In this document: positions 1-6,346 of the stretch, one piece after another
Position numbering within the stretch: position 1 is the stretch's first letter
How the letters are laid out: each line of letters opens with the position of its first letter
Assembly: GCA_041599115.1 (NCBI GenBank)
Contig: JBFHXF010000064.1
Location: 1-11,155 of the forward strand
Length of the DNA stretch: 11,155 nucleotides
From: JACZUI01 sp041599115
GTDB lineage: Bacteria; Actinomycetota; Acidimicrobiia; Spongiisociales; ZC4RG35
Direction of reading: 5' to 3'
Position numbers and translations under genes: made by a program
The notes under the pieces: generated by a model
What the model was told of the DNA's origin: nothing
Databases searched by the model: none
Seen by the model: only the letters and a program-made list of their open reading frames with translations

Positions 1-2049
1 GGTCTGAGAACTGGTCAATGATCCGATCACCACGTCCCCGATGATGTTCTGCGAGGTCGCAACCGCCGATATGCCGAGGTCACTCACAGGGGTGAACGCA
101 TCCACCAGTCCAGATCGAAGACCGCCGACGTCTTCGCCAGCCGTGGTCGTGATACTCCAGAGCAGCGCGTCGAGGGTGCCGTTCTCGAAATGGACCACCT
201 GTCCCGCTTGCTCGGGCGCTGCAGCGAGAACCGCTGCATAAAGCTCGGTCACATTGGCGTTGTCGGCAACTTTGAGATCCGGGCCGACACCGGCTTTCTC
301 GGCGGCTGCCAGGACATCCGCTGGAGTTCCCTCAGGTCCACCCTGCAACATCTGACCGAGCAGCGACACCGGCGACAGCGCGTTTGGGACCTCGCCGCCC
401 GGGGTGGCGATCACAGTGACATCGGCGACTCCGGTGAGCTTGCCGTTGGCGTCCACCAGCGCGTTGTGAGCAGCCGCATCGATGGCGTGTCCTTCCGTCG
501 CCTCGACCAATACCTGAGTCTGTTCGCCAAAACCCCCGCCGAAGTCTCGTTCCAACACCGAAAGAGTCTGGATGTAGGGCGAATCCTCAGGAAGAAAATC
601 GGTGAACGAAAACTGGGTGTCCAGCCGGGTGAATCCCAGATAGCCCATGCCACCGAGTACCAGGGCAATCACGAGGGTCGGAATCGCGGCATGTTCGGAC
701 AGCAGCGCAGCCTTCTCCATGATCTTGGGGAGCAGGCGTTCGCTGTGACTGTCCAAGGAGGCTTTGGGGAGTGTCCCCTTCGCTTCGGCCCTCCGGTCGG
801 CCAGTGTTCTCACAGCAGGGACGAAAGTGAGCATCAACCAGAAAGCAGAGAGAATGCCGACCGCAGAGAGGATTCCGAAGTCGTTGAGGGCGGGAACCGG
901 GTTGAACAGGTTGGTGAGAAAGCCGATGACCGTGGTGACGGTCGCAAGAACCAGTGCGATCCCAACCGTATGAATGGCCCCGCTGAGAGCTCCGTCCACC
1001 GTCTCTCCCGACCCGATCTCCTCCCGGTAACGCGCCGTGAGGTGAATGGCATAGTCGACTCCCAGACCGATCAGGAGAATCGGGACTATCTGAGTCGGTG
1101 CGGAGAATGCCTTGATGACACCGGCTTGCGCCAGGAGATAACCGATGCCCTGCATCCACACGATCGCCATCAGGATGGCCAGCAGGGTGACGAGCGTGTC
1201 GGCCAGGGTCCTGCGCAACGAGGCCCAACGGCTTCCCTGGTCACCTGGTGGAAGCCAGTAGACAAACCCGAGGATCAGCGTGATGACCAAGAAGGCCAAT
1301 CCGAAGAGCCTCCCGATCTCCTGCGTGAAATCGTCCGCTCCCGAAACCAGGAGCACAAAGGAGAAGGGACGGATCTCATATGGAGAGTCGATCGCCCTCA
1401 GATCGTCCGCAACGATCGTCTCCAGTTCTGTCTGGGTGTTGAACGATTCGTCGGCGGTCTCGCCCGGGGGGGGACTGACAAAGGCCAGAATCATCCCGGC
1501 CGATGCGGTCACCTTTTCGGGATCGAAGTCAGCTGAAACGAGGCGCGTGATGAACGCCGCCTGCTCTGGGGGCGCGTCGTCCACCCCGTCCATGTCTATG
1601 GCCTCGATGAAGATGTCCTTGACCATCTGATCAGTCAGGGACTCGATCGGTATGCCCTGCATAGCCACGGCCTGCTCAACGGAGCCCATATAGCTCGCCG
1701 TGCCGGGCCGCTGAGGGGAGTCGGACACGTACTGGCCCAGACTCGATCCGCGCACGACGGCTGCCGTCTCCATGGCGGCCTTCAGGCCCGCCACGGTTAT
1801 GACATCACCGCCTTCAGCCTGAACGATCACCTGGAGAGTCGAATCGGAGGAGCCCTCGCTGAACTTGTCCGCTATCCGCTCCGAAGCGGCGATCTCCGGA
1901 CCCTTTGGGGCAAATCCTTCATTACCGCTGGCAACCTCGACTTTGCCTGCGAAGAAGCCGAATACGGCAGTGAGGATCAACGAGAGCACGACCACAGCCC
2001 ACGGTGCCCGGCGTACGGCGGCGGCGAGGGAGGATACGACGAATTTCAC
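1..2049 (-). CDS. MMPL/RND-superfamily (HAE3-like) transporter, C-terminus beyond window
   Basis: This is a large integral membrane exporter of the RND/MMPL superfamily, expected to move hydrophobic or amphiphilic substrates using the proton gradient; the substrate cannot be read from sequence. The frame is open for 683 codons from a GTG at 2049 to the left edge, so it is partial at the 3' end. The start has a good AGGAG at 2056-2060 with 6 nt spacing. There is a TM helix at about residues 14-34, then an extracytoplasmic loop to about 240. A TM bundle spans about 243-425 and carries the family GLGVDYAIH motif (D332, Y333), where the Asp is the expected proton-relay residue. A further TM lies near 450-468, followed by the second-half loop (DFLPEDSPYIQ...FGGGFGEQ). 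The second TM bundle lies outside the window. It sits 74 nt downstream of the hisC-like gene on the same strand and may be co-transcribed. The family assignment is firm; the HAE3 subfamily is a judgement from overall character. Confidence 0.9.
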   Translation of the reverse strand, partial: MKFVVSSLAAAVRRAPWAVVVLSLILTAVFGFFAGKVEVASGNEGFAPKGPEIAASERIADKFSEGSSDSTLQVIVQAEGGDVITVAGLKAAMETAAVVRGSSLGQYVSDSPQRPGTASYMGSVEQAVAMQGIPIESLTDQMVKDIFIEAIDMDGVDDAPPEQAAFITRLVSADFDPEKVTASAGMILAFVSPPPGETADESFNTQTELETIVADDLRAIDSPYEIRPFSFVLLVSGADDFTQEIGRLFGLAFLVITLILGFVYWLPPGDQGSRWASLRRTLADTLVTLLAILMAIVWMQGIGYLLAQAGVIKAFSAPTQIVPILLIGLGVDYAIHLTARYREEIGSGETVDGALSGAIHTVGIALVLATVTTVIGFLTNLFNPVPALNDFGILSAVGILSAFWLMLTFVPAVRTLADRRAEAKGTLPKASLDSHSERLLPKIMEKAALLSEHAAIPTLVIALVLGGMGYLGFTRLDTQFSFTDFLPEDSPYIQTLSVLERDFGGGFGEQTQVLVEATEGHAIDAAAHNALVDANGKLTGVADVTVIATPGGEVPNALSPVSLLGQMLQGGPEGTPADVLAAAEKAGVGPDLKVADNANVTELYAAVLAAAPEQAGQVVHFENGTLDALLWSITTTAGEDVGGLRSGLVDAFTPVSDLGISAVATSQNIIGDVVIGSLTSSQT

Positions 2050-2123
2050 GAATGACTCCTGGCTAGGAAGGCGAGATGGGCCGCCCAGGTTGGCGCGTAA
2101 CAGGTCCCATCGCCAAATCGAGG

Positions 2124-3212
2124 TCAGAGACTACTGAGCACCGAGTCGAGAGCTGTCACAAAGCGACGGTTCTCGGCATCGGTACCGATGGTCACCCGGA
2201 TCCAACCGCCGGACATGGGTCGGATGATCACACCTCTAGCCGTAAAAGCCCTGGCCATCGCGGCCGAGTCATCCCCTAATTGGCAGTAGACGAAGTTTGT
2301 CTGGGTCTCCGAGTGGGCAACTCCTCTTTCGGCGAGGACCCCGAGGAGATGTCTGCGACCGGCCGCGTTGGCCTCGGTCCGTCGCCTCACTTCCTCTGGC
2401 TGTCCGAGCGACGCTGCGGCTGCCACCTGGGCGAGCCGACCCACAGAAAAAGGAGGCTGGGCCTTGATCAACTCCGAGATAGTGCCCGGCAACGACACCC
2501 CGAACCCGATCCGGTGGGCAGCCAGAGAGTAGATCTTGGAAAAGGTGCGCAACACCAGAACATTGGGCCGTTGCAATGCCTGGGGTATGGCCGACTCATA
2601 GGCCGGGTCCGCGACGAAGTCGTGGTAGGCCTCGTCGACGACGACGAGAACATCGGGCGGGATCGACTCGATGAATCCGTTGAGACTCTGGGCCGACACC
2701 ACGGTCCCCGTAGGGTTGTTCGGGTTGCAGACATATACCACCGTGGTGTCGTCTCTGATCGCATCGCTCATCGCATCGAGGTCATGAACGTGAACATCGG
2801 TGAGCGGCACCTCGATCGACTCGGTGAGCGCCCATCTCGAAGCAATGCGATACATCACGAAACTGGGCCAGGCATAGACCGCTGAGGTTCCAGACCCGCC
2901 TAGAGCCATGGCGACATGGCTGATCAGCGAGGTGCTCCCGCATCCGAACCAGAGGCAATCTCGGGGAACATTGCTGGCTTCTGCCAGTGCCCCTCGCAGG
3001 TCGAAGATGTCGTTGTCGGGGTACCGGTTCGAATTTGGTATCGCCTTCGCCACGGCCTCGGCCACCCCGGGAAACGGCCCTTCCGGGCTCTCGTTGGAGG
3101 CCAGCTTGATGATTTCACCGGGATTCACTCCGATTTCGCGGGCGACATCGTCGAGATGCCGTCCAGGCACATAGGGACGAATCGAAGCGATCTCTGGACG
3201 GATCCGAAGCAT
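2124..3212 (-). CDS. hisC: HisC-type PLP-dependent aminotransferase (histidinol-phosphate or aromatic aminotransferase)
   Basis: A fold-type I (class I/II) aminotransferase of 362 aa, the usual HisC length. Known members transfer an amino group between glutamate/2-oxoglutarate and histidinol phosphate or aromatic 2-oxoacids, in the cytosol. Visible landmarks are KLASNES...GPFPG and NRYPDND near the N-terminus, NPNNPTGT at 163-170, the PLP-ring Asp D193 with Y196 in VVDEAYHDF, the Schiff-base lysine K226 in FSKIYSL, and the phosphate-binding R234 in AHRIGFG. I chose the ATG at 3212 because MLRIRPEIASIRPYVPG matches the family N-terminus. Its candidate -10 box TAATTT (3220-3225) also ends exactly 7 nt upstream, as in leaderless actinobacterial genes. 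The frame stays open upstream to an ATG at 3416, but that extension is Arg/Ser-rich, unlike the family, and overlaps the divergent E1 gene. No other his genes are nearby, so HisC and the mycobacterial-style HisC2/Pat aromatic enzyme cannot be told apart here. Confidence 0.88.
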   Translation of the reverse strand: MLRIRPEIASIRPYVPGRHLDDVAREIGVNPGEIIKLASNESPEGPFPGVAEAVAKAIPNSNRYPDNDIFDLRGALAEASNVPRDCLWFGCGSTSLISHVAMALGGSGTSAVYAWPSFVMYRIASRWALTESIEVPLTDVHVHDLDAMSDAIRDDTTVVYVCNPNNPTGTVVSAQSLNGFIESIPPDVLVVVDEAYHDFVADPAYESAIPQALQRPNVLVLRTFSKIYSLAAHRIGFGVSLPGTISELIKAQPPFSVGRLAQVAAAASLGQPEEVRRRTEANAAGRRHLLGVLAERGVAHSETQTNFVYCQLGDDSAAMARAFTARGVIIRPMSGGWIRVTIGTDAENRRFVTALDSVLSSL

Positions 3213-3219
3213 CGACCCC

Positions 3220-3225
3220 AAATTA
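3220..3225 (-). promoter_or_regulatory. Candidate -10 box for a leaderless hisC-type transcript
   Basis: The minus strand reads TAATTT here, a match to the actinobacterial TAnnnT -10 pattern. It is followed by 7 nt (GGGGTCG) and the ATG at 3212. That spacing would put the transcription start at or next to the start codon. No convincing -35 is seen. GGGG directly before the ATG lies too close to act as a normal ribosome-binding site. Confidence 0.45.
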
Positions 3226-3255
3226 GCCGAGGCCGACCTGCTTCGTAGCCGACGG

Positions 3256-3283
3256 TTCAAGCGCGCCGGAGTTGTGGCAGACT
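3256..3283 (+). promoter_or_regulatory. Possible promoter for the E1 operon
   Basis: TTCAAG (3256-3261) and CAGACT (3278-3283) are separated by 16 nt and could be weak -35/-10 elements facing the E1 gene. A start 6-7 nt after CAGACT would fall on the ATG at 3290, giving either a leaderless short ORF or an 84-nt untranslated leader before the TTG start. CAGACT is a poor -10 (only the A and final T match). Support comes from position and from a similar arrangement upstream of the ATPase gene at 10886-10915. Confidence 0.25.
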
Positions 3284-3289
3284 CTGGGC

Positions 3290-3361
3290 ATGGAAAGTCT
3301 GGAGAACGACCCATGCCTCCAACTGACACCCCGAATGTTCGACGCGACAGCGGTCGACTGA
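3290..3361 (+). CDS. Possible 23-aa upstream ORF (leader peptide) ahead of the E1 gene
   Basis: An ATG at 3290 opens 23 codons (begins MESLENDPCLQLTPRM) and ends in TGA at 3359-3361, directly before the six-G ribosome-binding site of the E1 gene. It has no real Shine-Dalgarno sequence, but the ATG lies 6 nt after the possible -10 CAGACT, so it would have to be translated as a leaderless ORF. Leaderless short upstream ORFs are common in mycobacteria. The peptide holds one Cys and no run of identical amino acids that would suggest a classical attenuator. It may be a chance ORF. Confidence 0.22.
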   Translation: MESLENDPCLQLTPRMFDATAVD

Positions 3362-3373
3362 GGGGGGCGGAAG

Positions 3374-5515
3374 TTGACTCAACGAAGATCGGGCCTTGGC
3401 CGTGGTCTCGAGGCACTCATACCGACCACCCAGGGCGATGATGTGGAAGCGCTGAGCATCATCGACCCCTCTGGAGACCTCGTAGGCGACGATCCCGGAC
3501 TGCGCCCTGAGCTCTATCAGAAGATGTACCGAAACATGGTGCTGACCCGGGAGCTGGACAGACGAATGGTCTCCCTGCAACGCCAGGGGCGGATTGGCAC
3601 CTACGCAATGCTCGAGGGCCAAGAAGCCGTTCAGATTGGGTCTGCCCTTGCGCTGAGCGAACGGGACTTTGTCTTTCCCTCCTACCGGGAGCATGGCGTT
3701 CTGATAACGCGGGGGCTCCCTCTCGAGGTTCTACTTGCCTACTGGAGGGGTCTCCCTAATTCCGGCTGGGATGTACGTAAGTTTCGGATGGGAACTGTCA
3801 CGGTGCCGATCGCAAGTCAAATCGCACATGCCGTCGGATACTCATACATGACCAAGATCAGAGGTGAAGACACCGTTACCGCCGTCTATTTCGGGGACGG
3901 GGCCACCTCGGAGACCGATTTTCACTCCGGTATGAATTTCGCCGGGGTCTGGAAGACCCCGACCGTGTTTGTATGCGCGAACAACCTGTATGCGATCTCG
4001 CTTCCCTACGAGAAGCAGACCGCCGCTGAGACGATCGCCCAAAAGGCGCAGGCCTACGGGTTCGATGGCTTGCGCATCGACGGGATGGACCCCATAGCGG
4101 TCTACCTGGCAACCCGGGTGGCGGTGCGAAGGGCACGCGACGGAAAGGGCCCAACACTCATCGAGGCAATGACTTACCGCTACGGCGCCCATGGCACAGC
4201 CGACGACACCAGTCGCTACCGCAGCAAGGCCGAGGAAGACTCGTGGAGGGAGAAGGATCCGATCGAGCGCCTCCGCCGGTTCCTGGAGAATCGCGGCGAG
4301 TGGGATGAGCGGGTCGGCGAGAAGGTGGCCATGGAGGTCTCCGACAGCGTTAACGCTGCGATCACGGCCATCGAAGCCGAACCCGTCCCCGAAAGAGATG
4401 ACGCTGTTCGCCACGGGTTCGCCAGGGTTCCCGAGCATGTCGTCACCCAGCTTCACGCCATGCAACGTTCCCATGGTGAGGAAGTCACCGAGTTCGACGA
4501 GAGCGAGATCTGGCAGGTCGGCACGGACCGGGTCCCCGAAGGCCCCACCGAATCGTGGAACATGGCCGAGGCCATCAATGCCGCTCTTCACCAGGCCATG
4601 GAGTCCGATCCAGAAATAATCGTTCTCGGCGAGGATATCGGCCTCACCGGAGGGGTTTTCCGGGTCACCGAGGGACTCCAGGAACGTTATGGCGAAGACC
4701 GCGTGATCGACACACCCCTCAACGAGTCGGGGATCATCGGCGCGGCCATCGGGATGGCGATTGCCGGGGCGAGACCCGTGGCCGAGATCCAATTCGACGG
4801 TTTCGTGTACTCGGCTTTCGATCAGATCGTGAACCATCTCGGCAGATTCAGATTTCGCACCAGGGGCAACTTGAGCGTCCCGGTGGTGGTGCGGTGGCCC
4901 AACGGCGCGGGGATTGGAGCCCACGAACATCACTGTGACTCCCCCGAGGCCTATTTCGTGCATGCGCCCGGTCTGGTGGTGGTGTGCCCCTCGACCGCGA
5001 TCGACGCCAAAGGACTCCTTGCTGCGGCTCTGGAAGGCGACGATCCGGTCATGTTCCTCGAGCCCAAGGTCCTTTACAGGGCGGGGCGACAGGACGTTCC
5101 GGTGGAGCATTACACACTCCCCATCGGACGGGCCAAGGTGCGACAACCGGGAACCGACATGACCCTGGTGACATATGGCGGCATGGTGCCTGTCTCACTG
5201 AAAGCCGCTCAGGAGTCGGGTGCCTCTGTGGAGGTCATTGATTTGAGGACCTTGTTCCCCTGGGACCGCGAAACCGTGCTGGACTCGGTGTCCAAGACCG
5301 GGCGACTTCTGTTGGTCCAGGAACCACAGGGTTCGGCCGGAGTAGCCGCCGAGGTTGCGGCGGTCGTTGCTGAGGAGGCGATGTACGACCTCGCGGCGCC
5401 CATCGTAAGGATCACCGGATTCGACATACCATGGCCTCAGTTCGCCATCGAGAAACATGCTCTCGTCGACTCCCACCGGGTACTTGCCGGAATCGACCGG
5501 GTGCTCCGGGGTTGA
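3374..5515 (+). CDS. 2-oxoacid dehydrogenase E1, fused alpha and beta subunits, with ParB-like N-terminal peptide
   Basis: Thiamine-diphosphate E1 component (713 aa) of a pyruvate or branched-chain 2-oxoacid dehydrogenase complex. It decarboxylates the 2-oxoacid and passes the acyl group to lipoyl-E2. The alpha half (about 45-370) has the ThDP motif GDG at 174-176 ending in NN at 203-204, the family SYREHG, and the YRYGAHGTADDTSRYR loop. The beta half (about 395-713) has VLGEDIG, the catalytic-type Glu E451 in DTPLNESG, and the His cluster H517-H520 before SPEAYF. Alpha/beta fusions of this type are known. The start is TTG at 3374, with GGGGGG at 3362-3367 spaced 6 nt; an in-frame stop at 3359 rules out anything longer. 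Oddity: residues 1-17 (MTQRRSGLGRGLEALIP) resemble actinobacterial ParB N-termini, not E1 proteins. The downstream LOG gene overlaps by 4 nt. No E2, E3 or lipoylation gene is in view, so the substrate is undecided. Confidence 0.93.
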   Translation: MTQRRSGLGRGLEALIPTTQGDDVEALSIIDPSGDLVGDDPGLRPELYQKMYRNMVLTRELDRRMVSLQRQGRIGTYAMLEGQEAVQIGSALALSERDFVFPSYREHGVLITRGLPLEVLLAYWRGLPNSGWDVRKFRMGTVTVPIASQIAHAVGYSYMTKIRGEDTVTAVYFGDGATSETDFHSGMNFAGVWKTPTVFVCANNLYAISLPYEKQTAAETIAQKAQAYGFDGLRIDGMDPIAVYLATRVAVRRARDGKGPTLIEAMTYRYGAHGTADDTSRYRSKAEEDSWREKDPIERLRRFLENRGEWDERVGEKVAMEVSDSVNAAITAIEAEPVPERDDAVRHGFARVPEHVVTQLHAMQRSHGEEVTEFDESEIWQVGTDRVPEGPTESWNMAEAINAALHQAMESDPEIIVLGEDIGLTGGVFRVTEGLQERYGEDRVIDTPLNESGIIGAAIGMAIAGARPVAEIQFDGFVYSAFDQIVNHLGRFRFRTRGNLSVPVVVRWPNGAGIGAHEHHCDSPEAYFVHAPGLVVVCPSTAIDAKGLLAAALEGDDPVMFLEPKVLYRAGRQDVPVEHYTLPIGRAKVRQPGTDMTLVTYGGMVPVSLKAAQESGASVEVIDLRTLFPWDRETVLDSVSKTGRLLLVQEPQGSAGVAAEVAAVVAEEAMYDLAAPIVRITGFDIPWPQFAIEKHALVDSHRVLAGIDRVLRG

Positions 5516-6084
5516 CCGCCAACCGCATTGCGGTCTTCGGATCTTCACAAACCAGGCCCGGCACCGACGAATGGACTGTGGCCGTCGACGTGGGCAAGAG
5601 GCTCGGCAATGCTGGCTACGGAGTCGTCACCGGCGGCTACGGCGGAACCATGGAGGCAGTCTCCTTGGGGGCCGGCCGGACCGGGGTCCCGGTGACCGGG
5701 GTCACCGCGCCTTTTCTTTTCCCGGGTCGGGCGGGCGCCAATCGCTACGTCACAGAACTTGTGGAAGCCCCCTCCCTGGCTGCCCGGATCGGGACAATGA
5801 TGGATCGAACCATCGGATCCATAGCCCTCCCCGGATCCATCGGTACCGCGACGGAGCTTCTGCTTGCCTGGAATACCAACCACATCGTGCGGCGCAACGG
5901 TGGAATGCCATTTCCCAGCGTCGCCGTTGGAAAGGAATGGCGCCGCGTTGGCCTCGTGCTGGCTGCTGAGGTGGGCGCTGGTCTCGAGGACCTGTACTGG
6001 GCTGACGACGCCATGTCGGGTCTGGATTGGCTTTTCGACGTCCTGGAAACCATGGAATCGGAGACGCCGCGCCCTAGGCTTTGA
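5512..6084 (+). CDS. LOG-family / TIGR00725-like Rossmann-fold nucleotide-binding protein
   Basis: A 190-aa single-domain protein of the LOG ('lysine decarboxylase-like') superfamily, whose characterised members are cytokinin-nucleotide phosphoribohydrolases; bacterial relatives of this branch have no settled role. Visible features are IAVFGSSQTRPG at the N-terminus, the glycine loop GGYGGTME at 41-48, and the motif LPGSIGTATE at 106-115, corresponding to the family PGGxGTxxE. The second Gly is Ser109, a departure from the consensus, while E115 is kept. The start is TTG at 5512, overlapping the E1 stop as TTGA, so translation is probably coupled to E1. The frame extends up to an ATG at 5431, but those 27 extra residues (Arg/Cys/Pro-rich) lie within E1 coding sequence and do not look like the family. 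Co-transcription with E1 suggests but does not prove a metabolic link. Confidence 0.82.
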   Translation: MTANRIAVFGSSQTRPGTDEWTVAVDVGKRLGNAGYGVVTGGYGGTMEAVSLGAGRTGVPVTGVTAPFLFPGRAGANRYVTELVEAPSLAARIGTMMDRTIGSIALPGSIGTATELLLAWNTNHIVRRNGGMPFPSVAVGKEWRRVGLVLAAEVGAGLEDLYWADDAMSGLDWLFDVLETMESETPRPRL

Positions 6085-6090
6085 CCTGCC

Positions 6091-6309
6091 ATGACTCACG
6101 TTCGCGGTGAGGATCGCCCGCTCAAACACAGAATGTCGGCCTGTCGGAAGGGCCGACATGACTTTGGCGATCCGCAGAACGTCGGCGCCGGGATCATACG
6201 CAGGGTCTGTGGCACCTGCGCCGCGGTTTCCATCGACCTCACCCAGGCAGACGAACTGAGCACGCCGATGCAAAGACCGGGACGGCGCAAAGCCCACCTG
6301 ACCAAGTGA
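6091..6309 (+). CDS. Small zinc-ribbon-like protein, function unknown
   Basis: A 72-aa ORF starting 6 nt after the LOG stop, in the same frame, and probably the last gene of the E1 operon. I do not recognise a named family. It has a likely metal-binding pattern, SACRKGRHDFG around 16-26 (Cys18, His23) and RRVCGTCAAVSI around 37-48 (Cys40, Cys43), giving one Cys/His half and one CxxC half about 16 residues apart. The sequence has the look of short actinobacterial proteins of the form CRxGRHxW...RxCxxCG. There is no clear Shine-Dalgarno, so coupling to the LOG gene is likely. An internal ATG at 6133 (residue 15) begins exactly at the metal-binding part and is an alternative start. A perfect 9-bp inverted repeat covers that second ATG. 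Confidence 0.65.
   Translation: MTHVRGEDRPLKHRMSACRKGRHDFGDPQNVGAGIIRRVCGTCAAVSIDLTQADELSTPMQRPGRRKAHLTK
6133..6159 (+). repeat. Perfect 9-bp inverted repeat (hairpin) inside the zinc-ribbon gene
   Basis: ATGTCGGCC (6133-6141) and GGCCGACAT (6151-6159) are exact reverse complements separated by a 9-nt loop. The left arm begins at the internal ATG of the small ORF. In RNA this would be a strong GC-rich stem. No U-tract follows, so it is not a standard intrinsic terminator. It could occlude an internal start, act as a protein site or be a by-product of codon choice. Confidence 0.5.
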
Positions 6310-6333
6310 TTCCACAGGTTCCAGCCCAGCACC

Positions 6334-6339
6334 TAACCT
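6334..6339 (+). promoter_or_regulatory. Candidate -10 box for a leaderless Nudix transcript
   Basis: TAACCT matches TAnnnT and is followed by 7 nt (GGTGTTG) before the GTG at 6347. The same -10-to-start spacing is seen for the hisC-type gene. No Shine-Dalgarno sequence lies ahead of any of the three closely spaced possible starts (GTG 6341, TTG 6344, GTG 6347). That favours leaderless initiation at 6347. The -35 region is weak. Confidence 0.42.
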
Positions 6340-6346
6340 GGTGTTG

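Noticed and set aside
190..1536. 448-aa plus-strand open frame
   Set aside because: Antisense to the MMPL transporter, whose minus-strand frame has family motifs and a good ribosome-binding site. The product is Arg/Gly/Gln-rich with no recognisable fold, typical of a high-GC shadow frame.
2090..2116. TTGGCG/CGCCAA stem between the aminotransferase and MMPL genes
   Set aside because: Only 6 bp with a 15-nt loop and no T-tract; too weak to call a terminator or riboswitch.
3213..3416. 68-residue N-terminal extension of the aminotransferase
   Set aside because: Low-complexity Arg/Ser/Pro-rich sequence overlapping the divergent E1 start; the family N-terminus and the candidate -10 both point to 3212.
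3842..5146. 434-aa minus-strand open frame
   Set aside because: Antisense to the E1 fusion, which has complete motifs on the plus strand. The product (His/Gly/Val-rich) is a shadow of the codon bias.
5431..5511. 27-residue upstream extension of the LOG protein
   Set aside because: Lies inside E1 coding sequence, does not resemble the family, and the TTGA overlap gives a natural start.
5690..5707. 8-bp inverted repeat CGGTGACC-GG-GGTCACCG in the LOG gene
   Set aside because: It encodes a Val/Thr/Gly-rich stretch where such symmetry arises easily, and nothing places a regulatory site mid-gene.
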